DNA of 34,172 nt from Burkholderiaceae bacterium (lineage in GTDB: Bacteria > Pseudomonadota > Gammaproteobacteria > Burkholderiales > Burkholderiaceae): the NCBI GenBank assembly GCA_947371415.1, contig CANBPJ010000003.1:1-34172 (forward strand), read 5' to 3'. Below, piece by piece: positions 1 to 7,713 of the stretch (the stretch's first letter is position 1; the number at the start of each line of letters is the position of its first letter). The position numbers and the translations under genes were made by a program. The notes under the pieces are model-generated. The model searched no databases. It was not told where the DNA came from and saw only the letters and a list, made by a program, of their open reading frames with translations.

Positions 1-47
1 GGAGCAGTAATCTCCCGGTTTATGCGCTGCGATTTATCAGTAGCGAT
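1..47 (-). CDS. infC: Translation initiation factor IF-3, 5' end only
   Basis: Only the first codons lie in the window; the gene runs off the left edge. The minus strand reads ATDKSQRINREITAP after the start, which is the conserved N-terminus of bacterial IF-3, the factor that keeps 30S subunits free and checks start-codon choice. No ATG, GTG or TTG is available in frame. The best start is ATC at 47-45, placed 9 bases after an AAAGGA ribosome binding site (62-57). An in-frame ATT at 56-54 directly abuts that site and is less likely. The gene lies 42 bases downstream of thrS, the classical thrS-infC order, and the two are probably co-transcribed. Confidence 0.85.
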   Translation of the reverse strand, partial: MATDKSQRINREITA

Positions 48-89
48 CTTCTTAATTCCTTTAAAAAAACAATAAAAACCATTCCACCC

Positions 90-2012
90 CTAGCTAGGCT
101 CGGGTCCGACTTTCTGGGAAATATCCTGCTGGAGTCGGGCAACGAAGGCTTCAAGAGGCATTACACCTAAATCCACTCCGCCACGGGCACGAACGGCCAC
201 CGTATTACTTTCTGCTTCTTTATCCCCGACAACTAACAAAAATGGGAGCTTCTGTAATGCGTGCTCGCGTATTTTATACGTAATTTTCTCATTTCGCAAA
301 TCTGATTCGACTCTAAACCCTTGTTTTTTCAGAGATTGCTGGACCTGTTGTGCGTATGCAGCAGAATTATCAGATATATTGAGGACTACAGCCTGGGTAG
401 GAGCAAGCCAAACCGGCATGTTTCCAGCGTGATTTTCGATCAAAATACCAATAAAACGCTCTAAAGAACCCACAATTGCCCTATGAAGCATCACTGGGGC
501 CTTGCGAGTGTTCTCTTCTGTCACATATTCAGCACCTAAACGGGCTGGCATTGAGAAATCCACCTGAATCGTGCCGCATTGCCAAGTACGGCCAATAGAG
601 TCCCTGAGGTGATATTCGATCTTCGGACCATAAAAAGCACCCTCACCCGGCAATTCTTCCCATTCTTGGCCTGAAGCAGTCAAGGCACCGCGTAAGGCAG
701 CCTCGGCTTTATCCCAAATTGCGTCATCACCAACTCGCTTAGCCGGACGGAGGGCTAACTTCACAGCTACCTCAGTAAAGCCAAAATCTTGATAAACCTC
801 GCGAACCGCCTTATCAAATGCAGCTACTTCTGACTGAATCTGATCCTCTGTACAGAAAATATGACCATCGTCTTGGGTAAAGCCACGAACGCGCATCAAG
901 CCATGCAATGCCCCCGACGGTTCGTTACGGTGACACTGACCAAACTCACCGTAACGCAATGGCAATTCACGGTAGCTATGCAAACCAGAGTTAAAAATCT
1001 GTACATGTCCTGGGCAGTTCATCGGCTTTAACGCATATGCACGATTCTCCGACTCCGTAGTAAACATGTTTTCTTTGTAGTTATCCCAGTGGCCAGATTT
1101 CTCCCACAGACCGCGATCCAGAATTTGCGGAGCCTTTACCTCTTGGTAGCCTTCGCGCTGATATACACGACGCATGTATTGCTCTACCTCTTGCCAAATA
1201 GACCAGCCTTTAGGGTGCCAAAAAATGAGGCCAGGGGCTTCAGGCTGGAAGTGGAATAAGTCTAAGAACTTACCAAGGCGACGGTGGTCTCGTTTCTCAG
1301 CCTCTTCGAGCATATGCAAATGCGCATCCTGATCTTCTTTTTTCAACCACGCTGTGCCGTAAATCCGTTGCAACATTTCATTCTTGCTATCGCCACGCCA
1401 GTAAGCACCAGCAACGCTCAGAAGCTTAAATACCTTAAGCTTGCCGGTAGATGGCACGTGGGGTCCACGACACAAGTCGGTGAACTTACCTTCGGCGTAC
1501 AAAGACACATCTTCGCCCTGTGGGATGCTGGAAATAATTTCGGCTTTGTAGTTCTCGCCCTGCTCCTTAAAGAACTTCACTGCTTCATCACGAGGCATGA
1601 CTGTGCGAATCACAGGCTCATCTTTTTTAGCCAGCTCAGTCATTTTCTTTTCGAGTGAGGCTAAATCTTCAGGGGTAAATGGGCGATGAAATGAGAAGTC
1701 GTAGTAAAAACCATTTTCAATTACAGGGCCGATCGTGACTTGCGCCTCTGGAAATAATTCTTTGACTGCGTAAGCGAGTAAGTGGGCCGTAGAGTGCCGA
1801 ACAATCTCAAGAGCCTCGGGGCTTTTGTCCGTAATGATCGCTAACTGACTATCTTTATCGATGACAAAGCTGGCATCTACCATCTTGCCGTCAACAATGC
1901 CGCCAAGGGCAGCCTTAGCAAGGCCGCTACCAATGCTTTGCGCAACATCAAGAACGCGAACGGGAGCGTCGAACTCTCGTTTAGATCCATCTGGCAGAGT
2001 AACTACAAGCAT
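90..2012 (-). CDS. thrS: Threonyl-tRNA synthetase
   Basis: Charges tRNA-Thr with threonine in the cytoplasm. The 640-residue length matches the E. coli enzyme (642). Visible parts in order: TGS domain (about 1-62); editing domain with HSTAH (H73, H77) and CRGPH (C181, H185), the pocket that removes mischarged serine; class II catalytic core with zinc ligands C333 (MNCPGH), H384 (DDGHIF) and H510 (LHRAIVGS, motif 3); C-terminal anticodon-binding domain from about 540. All catalytic and zinc residues are present. The ATG is preceded by GGATGGAG at suitable spacing. It lies between tRNA-Val and infC on the same strand, with a terminator hairpin only about 22 bases upstream of its start. Confidence 0.97.
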   Translation of the reverse strand: MLVVTLPDGSKREFDAPVRVLDVAQSIGSGLAKAALGGIVDGKMVDASFVIDKDSQLAIITDKSPEALEIVRHSTAHLLAYAVKELFPEAQVTIGPVIENGFYYDFSFHRPFTPEDLASLEKKMTELAKKDEPVIRTVMPRDEAVKFFKEQGENYKAEIISSIPQGEDVSLYAEGKFTDLCRGPHVPSTGKLKVFKLLSVAGAYWRGDSKNEMLQRIYGTAWLKKEDQDAHLHMLEEAEKRDHRRLGKFLDLFHFQPEAPGLIFWHPKGWSIWQEVEQYMRRVYQREGYQEVKAPQILDRGLWEKSGHWDNYKENMFTTESENRAYALKPMNCPGHVQIFNSGLHSYRELPLRYGEFGQCHRNEPSGALHGLMRVRGFTQDDGHIFCTEDQIQSEVAAFDKAVREVYQDFGFTEVAVKLALRPAKRVGDDAIWDKAEAALRGALTASGQEWEELPGEGAFYGPKIEYHLRDSIGRTWQCGTIQVDFSMPARLGAEYVTEENTRKAPVMLHRAIVGSLERFIGILIENHAGNMPVWLAPTQAVVLNISDNSAAYAQQVQQSLKKQGFRVESDLRNEKITYKIREHALQKLPFLLVVGDKEAESNTVAVRARGGVDLGVMPLEAFVARLQQDISQKVGPEPS

Positions 2013-2034
2013 GACAACTCCATCCTATTTACTT

Positions 2035-2073
2035 ACAAAAAAGAAAGCGCGGAAGCATTTCGGCAACCGCGCT
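2035..2073 (-). terminator. Rho-independent terminator after tRNA-Val, just before thrS
   Basis: A perfect 7-bp stem (AGCGCGG at 2046-2052 with CCGCGCT at 2067-2073) is followed, reading the minus strand, by TTTCTTTTTT. This is a convincing intrinsic terminator for transcripts leaving tRNA-Val. It ends only about 22 bases before the thrS start codon, leaving no ordinary room for a separate thrS promoter downstream of it. Confidence 0.75.
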
Positions 2074-2092
2074 CTTTTGGGTCTTCATTCGT

Positions 2093-2169
2093 TGGTAGGC
2101 TCGATTGGACTCGAACCAACGACCCCCACCATGTCAAGGTGGTGCTCTAACCAGCTGAGCTACGAGCCT
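2093..2169 (-). tRNA. tRNA-Val (anticodon GAC)
   Basis: A complete 77-nt cloverleaf on the minus strand. The acceptor stem AGGCTCG/CGAGCCT is perfect, the D arm is GCTC/GAGC, and the anticodon stem CCACC/GGTGG encloses loop TTGACAT (anticodon GAC, valine). The T arm is GTTGG/CCAAT (one G-T pair) around TTCGAGT, followed by discriminator A and an encoded CCA. It begins 18 bases after the relA stop codon, so it is either co-transcribed with relA or has a promoter inside relA's 3' end. A terminator follows. Confidence 0.97.
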
Positions 2170-2187
2170 ATACAGCCATAGAGTTTA

Positions 2188-4227
2188 TCACCGGCGACGT
2201 ACTTGGGTCACGCCTTTGACCTCTTCAAGGCCATTTTGGATAACCCGAAGGGCCTCCGAGTCTTTAATTTCAACCGTGAGCAGTATTTGAGCCAGGCCCC
2301 GCTTAGCCGATTTACGCAAATCAATGACATGAACCCCTTGCCTAGTCAGAATTTCAAACAGCTCTCGCATCAGTTCTGGGCGGTCAAGGCCAGTAACAGC
2401 CAAATCAGCAGGAAATACCTGTTTTACATCAGTGGCAGCCAAACCTTCTGCAGCGGATTCATTCCAAGCCGTCTGAATAACGCGCTCTGGCGCCCTCTCC
2501 AAAAGACCCCTAAAGGTTTTACATGATCTGCGATGAATTGAAACCCCACGACCTTGTGTCACAAAGCCGGCAATGGCGTCTGGCGGGACAGGCCTGCAGC
2601 AACGAGCTAGCTGGGTCAATAAAGAGTCCACCCCAACCACCAAAACATCGCCTACCTGACCTTGCTTGCGAGTACTTTGTTTGAGAACGATTTCTGGGGT
2701 CGGTGCGCCGACTTTTGCCTCAGGCTTTTGCTCTGCCTTAACGTCACCATGCTTTGCTCCAGCCTCATCATCATCAATAGCATTAAACCAAGCGCGCACC
2801 CTAGTACGAGCGCGCTGTGAGCGCAGGTAATTACGATTGGGGCTAATCCAATCACGTGATGGGCCACCATGCTTGACGGCGATGATTTCAACTGTCTGAC
2901 CATTTTGCAATGGTGTGTCCAAGGGAACCATGGCACCATCAACCCGAGCCCCACGACAGCGATGTCCGAGATCGGTATGTACCGCATAAGCAAAGTCGAT
3001 GGGTGATGAGCCCTTCTCCAATGAAATCACCTTACCTAACGGTGTGAGAACATAAATATGATCATCAATCTCATGGTGCTTAAGCTGCTCCCAAGCATCC
3101 TCTTTCCAGGAGATCAGCTGTCTTGCCCAAGCAATTTGGCGCTCATAGGCTACTGCTGCGCTATGCGTACCAGTTTGTTGGCTTGGGTTTTGTGGGGCGG
3201 CTGCAGAGGAGTTGCTAAATTTACTTTTTGGCGGAGTCGCAGCACCAATGTAGGCACCCTCTTTGTAACGCCAGTGCGCAGCCAAACCAAACTCAGCCTG
3301 CTGATGCATTTCATTGGTACGCACTTGAATCTCAAATGCCGTGCCATGCTCATCCATCACCACTGTGTGCAAAGACTGATAGCCGTTAGGTTTAGGTCTG
3401 GCGATGTAATCATCGAACTCACGAGGCACCGGTTGCCAGACGTTATGCACGATTCCTAAAATGGCGTAACAAGATTTAACGTCCTCCACTAAAACCCTGA
3501 AGGCTCTGACGTCATAAAGATTGGCAAAGTCCAATGACTTGCCTTGCATCTTTTTCCAAATACTGTAGATATGTTTGGGGCGACCCTGAACCTCACCGTC
3601 GATATGAGATGCATTTAACTCTTGTTTGAGTCTGTTCACAATCTGATCAATAAACGATTCGCGTTCAACGCGCTTGCCATCAAGCATCTTGGCAATGTCA
3701 CGGTATACAACCGGAGAAAGAACTCGGAAGGCTAAATCCTCCATCTCCCACTTCATCTGCCAGATGCCCAAGCGATTTGCCAGGCTTGCATCAATATTGA
3801 GAATCTCTTGCGCCCATGCTTTAGGCATCTCAATCTTTTCATGCGTGATCCAGCGCAATGTTTGCAAGCGGGAGGCAAGATAGATGAGTACTACACGCAA
3901 GTCATCACCAAAGGCGAGTAGCATCTTTCTAAGCATTTCTTCTTGCCCAGAAATACTCAGACCGCCATCGTTTCGCACTAGCTTTGCTTGGGCTTGTCTA
4001 AGCCCCCTGTATCCAATCAAGAGTTTGGCTGACTCATCACCAATCAGCTTGGTCAGCGCCTCCCTGCCATGAGTACGTGCAATATTGCTTGCAGCAGTTA
4101 AGGTGGCCTCGTCAAGATGAAGAAGCTTGAGAATGCTTAGTACGCCAGCAGCATGATCTTGAGAGGGCTCGCCGAACCAGCCATCAACAATTTTGATGCT
4201 CTCAGATGGGTTGCCGTCATGTGACAT
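2188..4227 (-). CDS. relA: RelA-type (p)ppGpp synthetase
   Basis: Ribosome-associated GTP/ATP pyrophosphotransferase that makes the stringent-response alarmone. Order of domains: a degenerate hydrolase region (1-150) lacking the HD metal motif of SpoT; the synthetase with PREFDDY and RPKPNGYQSLH (about 268-290); TGS (about 392-455); a Cys-rich zinc-finger region (LARCCRPVPPD) and a C-terminal ACT domain. The EFDD (ExDD) signature marks the synthesis-only RelA class, not the RxKD of bifunctional Rel/SpoT. ATG at 4227 is preferred (679 residues). An in-frame TTG at 4239 directly abuts the AAGGA site, too close for initiation. It starts 15 bases after the upstream CDF-hydrolase gene, suggesting an operon. 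Confidence 0.93.
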   Translation of the reverse strand: MSHDGNPSESIKIVDGWFGEPSQDHAAGVLSILKLLHLDEATLTAASNIARTHGREALTKLIGDESAKLLIGYRGLRQAQAKLVRNDGGLSISGQEEMLRKMLLAFGDDLRVVLIYLASRLQTLRWITHEKIEMPKAWAQEILNIDASLANRLGIWQMKWEMEDLAFRVLSPVVYRDIAKMLDGKRVERESFIDQIVNRLKQELNASHIDGEVQGRPKHIYSIWKKMQGKSLDFANLYDVRAFRVLVEDVKSCYAILGIVHNVWQPVPREFDDYIARPKPNGYQSLHTVVMDEHGTAFEIQVRTNEMHQQAEFGLAAHWRYKEGAYIGAATPPKSKFSNSSAAAPQNPSQQTGTHSAAVAYERQIAWARQLISWKEDAWEQLKHHEIDDHIYVLTPLGKVISLEKGSSPIDFAYAVHTDLGHRCRGARVDGAMVPLDTPLQNGQTVEIIAVKHGGPSRDWISPNRNYLRSQRARTRVRAWFNAIDDDEAGAKHGDVKAEQKPEAKVGAPTPEIVLKQSTRKQGQVGDVLVVGVDSLLTQLARCCRPVPPDAIAGFVTQGRGVSIHRRSCKTFRGLLERAPERVIQTAWNESAAEGLAATDVKQVFPADLAVTGLDRPELMRELFEILTRQGVHVIDLRKSAKRGLAQILLTVEIKDSEALRVIQNGLEEVKGVTQVRRR

Positions 4228-4242
4228 GGAGAAATGCAATCC

Positions 4243-6048
4243 TTAACTGAAAAATTCTTTTGCTAAAGCAATCTGCTCAGACTTCATAAAAGCAGGCGCA
4301 TGCCCCACTCCCGGAATCTCAATACTGCGAATATAAGGATTGAGTCTGCACATCTCCGCCACTGTTTTTGCGGACAATAAGTCAGAGGCTCCACCCCGCA
4401 CAATGAGCATCGGAATACGAATTTGTTTAAATGCATGCCACATTGCCATCTCACCTGCTTTTGCCATGATCGGATTAACAGATGCAAATGGTACGGAAAT
4501 ATCTGGGTCATAGTGCATTACCCAAAGTCCATCTTTTTGCACTAGCATTGGGCCGTTATAGATCTCCCACTCCTCGGGCGTATGCGAACCAAAGGAGGCA
4601 CAGATCCCATTTAGGCGCGTCAAAGCATCTGCGCGATCAGTAAAGCTAAAAGGCTGGCCAACGTAAGAGCCTAAACGCTGAATTGCCTCAGGCTCAATAC
4701 GTGGACCAACGTCATTGATCAACATGCGACGAATTGGACTCTTTGGCATAGAGGCGTAGACCATGCCAATCAATCCGCCCATCGATGTGCCAAACCAATC
4801 CACTTGAGTAACATCAAGTTGCTTGATCAAGCTCACCATGTCTGCTACATACTGAGGCACTGCATAGAGCATGGGGTTCTGAAGATGATCGGAGTCACCA
4901 CGCCCCACTATGTCAGGGCAAACAACGTAATAGTCTTTACTCATCGCCTCCGCAAGGGTTTTGAAATCACTACCTCTACGAGTCAAGCCATGAACACAAA
5001 CCAACACTTTTGGATTGGCAGGATTTCCCCAGGCGTGATAAGCCATGCGATGAGAGCCATCACTATCAGCACAAGTCACGTAAAAGGTATCACCCTGATG
5101 AATGGGGGTGGGTGTTTTGATGTCATCTTGCAGTTGCTCATCAGCTATACCCACAACCTCAGGCTGTAGGGTTACATGATCAATGCCATGCTGATTCAAT
5201 AACATCACATTAATCCGCCCCATGATGTCTGGCCACTCAGACATTTGGGCTACTTCAATATGACCAATGAGCGCAGGAAAACTCGGGGTCATTTCCCAAA
5301 CATGGAGATCGTGAACGGCTAATACCCCTGGGACACCTCTTAAATCAGAGCCAACTTGCAAATAATCAATATGAAGAGGGACCCCCTCCATCAAGAAATG
5401 ATATGACTCACGAAGAATGGAGATGGTCGACTTTAGAATTAAAAGGGAAACCAGGATGGATAAGATGGCATCAATCGGCATCCATCCAGTCAGCTGAATA
5501 ACGATACCTGCTATCAAGGCAGCTACAGAACCCAATAGGTCGCCCATGACATGAACTAATGCAGCTCGTGTATTGACGCTCTTCTTATCACGCGATAATA
5601 CCCATGCCACCACAATATTCATCAACAAGCCAATGGCAGCAACAACCGTAACAGTGAGTCCATCAACTTTATGTGGGTCATAAAAACGGCTGATCGCCTC
5701 AACCACAATCCACACAACGAGGGCTAGCATCGCAATGCTATTAACAAAGGCCGCCAAGGCCTCAGCCCTTCCAAACCCAAAGGAATGTTTTGGTGATGGC
5801 GGACGACGAGAAATGATTTGCGCCAACAATGCCAAACCTAGGGCTGCTGCATCAGTCACCATATGACCGGCATCAGAAACCAATGCCAAGGAATTGGCAA
5901 AATAAGCGGCGGCCCCCTCAACTCCAGAAAAACTCAGAGTCAGTACAAGCGCAATCAGTAAAAGATTTTGGTTTGATACCTCTTTGCTATGGGAATGCTT
6001 GGCATCGCCCTGCTTATGGGCATGAAGCGAATGATCTACAGCACTCAT
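4243..6048 (-). CDS. CDF metal exporter fused to an alpha/beta hydrolase
   Basis: One uninterrupted 601-residue reading frame carries two unrelated families. Residues 1-300 are a cation diffusion facilitator (Zn/Co/Cd/Ni:H+ antiporter, inner membrane): a His-rich N-terminus (H6, H9, H11, H18, H20), about six membrane helices, two intramembrane HxxxD metal sites (H62/D66 and H166/D170), and a cytoplasmic C-terminal domain (about 215-300). Residues 320-601 form a complete alpha/beta hydrolase: oxyanion HG (353-354), nucleophile elbow GTSMGG (S422), acid D556 and H583. Both halves look functional. A standalone CDF protein is about 300 residues. AGGGAA lies at good spacing before the ATG, and a terminator separates it from scoB. 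Hydrolase substrate and metal specificity are not readable. Confidence 0.85.
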   Translation of the reverse strand: MSAVDHSLHAHKQGDAKHSHSKEVSNQNLLLIALVLTLSFSGVEGAAAYFANSLALVSDAGHMVTDAAALGLALLAQIISRRPPSPKHSFGFGRAEALAAFVNSIAMLALVVWIVVEAISRFYDPHKVDGLTVTVVAAIGLLMNIVVAWVLSRDKKSVNTRAALVHVMGDLLGSVAALIAGIVIQLTGWMPIDAILSILVSLLILKSTISILRESYHFLMEGVPLHIDYLQVGSDLRGVPGVLAVHDLHVWEMTPSFPALIGHIEVAQMSEWPDIMGRINVMLLNQHGIDHVTLQPEVVGIADEQLQDDIKTPTPIHQGDTFYVTCADSDGSHRMAYHAWGNPANPKVLVCVHGLTRRGSDFKTLAEAMSKDYYVVCPDIVGRGDSDHLQNPMLYAVPQYVADMVSLIKQLDVTQVDWFGTSMGGLIGMVYASMPKSPIRRMLINDVGPRIEPEAIQRLGSYVGQPFSFTDRADALTRLNGICASFGSHTPEEWEIYNGPMLVQKDGLWVMHYDPDISVPFASVNPIMAKAGEMAMWHAFKQIRIPMLIVRGGASDLLSAKTVAEMCRLNPYIRSIEIPGVGHAPAFMKSEQIALAKEFFS

Positions 6049-6060
6049 AAGAATTCCCTG

Positions 6061-6091
6061 AAAAAAGAAATGGGGTCATTGAGACCCCATT
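6061..6091 (-). terminator. Rho-independent terminator downstream of scoB
   Basis: A perfect stem ATGGGGTC (6070-6077) with GACCCCAT (6083-6090), extended by one A-T pair, encloses loop ATTGA. On the minus strand it is followed by TTTCTTTTTT. It closes the CoA-transferase operon just upstream of the CDF-hydrolase gene. Confidence 0.85.
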
Positions 6092-6114
6092 ATTTCACTA
6101 ACTAATGACCGTTA

Positions 6115-6765
6115 TTAGAATCCCGTTGTATCTATGGGGGCACCCGTTTTGGATATCACCTCGTCCCTGGTCACACCTGGAGCTAACTCTACCAATTTCA
6201 AGCCTTTTGGTGTGATGTCGAGTACGCAAAGATCGGTAATGATGCGGCTAATAACACCCACACCAGTTAGCGGTAGTGTGCATTTAGGCAAGATCTTAAT
6301 TTCTTCGGTGCCATCTTTTTTCTTAGCAACGTGCTCCATCAAGACAACCACATGTTTGACGCCAGCAACTAAGTCCATGGCGCCGCCCATACCCTTCACC
6401 ATCTTACCTGGGATCATCCAGTTTGCTAGGTCACCATACTCGCTTACCTGCATTGCGCCCAAAATAGCAATATTGATTTTTCCACCACGAATCATCCCGA
6501 ACGAATCTGCAGAAGAAAAAATGGAGGAGCCAGGTAAGGTAGTGATTGTTTGCTTGCCTGCGTTAATCAAATCCGCATCAATAGTTACTTCAGTTGGAAA
6601 TGGGCCAATACCCAATAAACCGTTCTCAGACTGGAGCCACACTTCCATTCCTTCCGGAACGTGATTGGCTACCAAGGTTGGCATACCAATACCTAAATTA
6701 ACGTAGTAACCATCCTTTAGCTCCTTAGCAGCACGCGCCGCCATTTCATCTCTATTCCAAGGCAT
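6115..6765 (-). CDS. scoB: 3-oxoacid CoA-transferase subunit B
   Basis: Beta subunit of succinyl-CoA:3-ketoacid CoA-transferase, which moves CoA from succinyl-CoA to acetoacetate so that it can be split to acetyl-CoA. The 216-residue length fits the family. NLGIGMPT (22-29) and SENGLLGIGP, containing the glutamate that carries the CoA thioester, are clear. AGGAAG precedes the ATG by 6 bases. It is the second gene after subunit A (50-base gap) and ends before a terminator. Related pairs act on 3-oxoadipate (PcaIJ), and sequence alone does not fully exclude that substrate. Confidence 0.92.
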   Translation of the reverse strand: MPWNRDEMAARAAKELKDGYYVNLGIGMPTLVANHVPEGMEVWLQSENGLLGIGPFPTEVTIDADLINAGKQTITTLPGSSIFSSADSFGMIRGGKINIAILGAMQVSEYGDLANWMIPGKMVKGMGGAMDLVAGVKHVVVLMEHVAKKKDGTEEIKILPKCTLPLTGVGVISRIITDLCVLDITPKGLKLVELAPGVTRDEVISKTGAPIDTTGF

Positions 6766-6815
6766 GTCGATCTTCCTAAATATTCTGTACTGTTTTTATA
6801 TAACGTCTATGGGTA

Positions 6816-7514
6816 TCAAGCGGCAGACAAAGTGCGCTGCTCAATACGCTTCTCAGGGGTGGCATTGAGAACTAAGCGGTGAACGTAAATACCTGGCGTA
6901 TGAATCTGATCCGGGTCTAATTCGCCATTCTCCACAATCTCTTCCACTTCAGCAACGGTGATCTTGCCAGCCATTGCCACCACTGGATTAAAGTTACGTG
7001 CCGTGTAGCGATAAACCAAATTGCCTGACTTATCAGCCTTCCATGCTTTTACTAAAGAAATATCGGAAACGATCGCACGTTCCATGATGTATTGCTCGCC
7101 ATCAAATTCTTTTTCTTCTTTGCCTTCAGCAACCAAAGTGCCTACACCGGTTTTGGTGTAGAAGGCGGGAATACCACAACCACCAGCGCGCAACTTCTCT
7201 GCCAAGGTGCCTTGTGGAGTAAATTCCAGCTCCAGCTCACCAGCCAAAAATTGACGCTCAAATTCTTTGTTTTCGCCCACATAGGAGGCGACCATCTTCT
7301 TCACTTGTCTTGAGTTCAATAGCAAACCCAAACCAAAACCATCAACCCCAGCATTATTGGCAATAGCAGTGAGGTTTTGTGCGCCCAAATCCTTTACCGC
7401 CTGAATCAATGCCTCTGGAATGCCACATAGACCGAAACCGCCAACGGCGAGCTTCTGGCCATCTCTCAAGATATCCCGCAAGGCATCCACAGCCGATGGG
7501 TAAGTTTTATTCAT
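6816..7514 (-). CDS. scoA: 3-oxoacid CoA-transferase subunit A
   Basis: Alpha subunit of the same CoA-transferase (232 residues). The CoA-binding glycine motif VGGFGLCGIPEALI (20-33) is intact. The segment around TARNFNP and the C-terminal HTPGIYVHR are typical of the acetoacetate-using (SCOT) branch. AGGA lies 8 bases before the ATG. The gene heads a two-gene minus-strand operon divergent from ETF-ubiquinone oxidoreductase. Together they suggest use of ketone bodies, polyhydroxybutyrate products or fatty acids. Confidence 0.92.
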   Translation of the reverse strand: MNKTYPSAVDALRDILRDGQKLAVGGFGLCGIPEALIQAVKDLGAQNLTAIANNAGVDGFGLGLLLNSRQVKKMVASYVGENKEFERQFLAGELELEFTPQGTLAEKLRAGGCGIPAFYTKTGVGTLVAEGKEEKEFDGEQYIMERAIVSDISLVKAWKADKSGNLVYRYTARNFNPVVAMAGKITVAEVEEIVENGELDPDQIHTPGIYVHRLVLNATPEKRIEQRTLSAA

Positions 7515-7529
7515 AAATTCGTCCTAATA

Positions 7530-7558
7530 TTGCCAAGAAGGGGTAAAAAAAGTAATCA
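7530..7558 (+). promoter_or_regulatory. Possible sigma-70 promoter for ETF-QO
   Basis: TTGCCA (7530-7535), a 17-base spacer, and TAATCA (7553-7558) lie in the divergent gap between scoA and the ETF-QO gene. They would give a leader of about 150 bases. The match is moderate and no other element supports it. Confidence 0.3.
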
Positions 7559-7713
7559 TAACGCCTTAGCCACAAATGCCCATTCCCCATGGGCACCAAC
7601 CTGGTTTTTCTGGCTTAGAACTAAACTATGGGTGTGGTTTAAGGCTTGATAAATGGCAAAAATGCTCGAAATCCCTTTAGCACCCTTTTTACAAGTAATG
7701 TCGGAGAAATGAA

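Noticed and set aside
3058..3459. Open frames on the strand opposite relA
   Set aside because: Shadow frames of a clearly coding gene with no ribosome site or recognisable protein; the same holds for the many similar frames opposite other genes.
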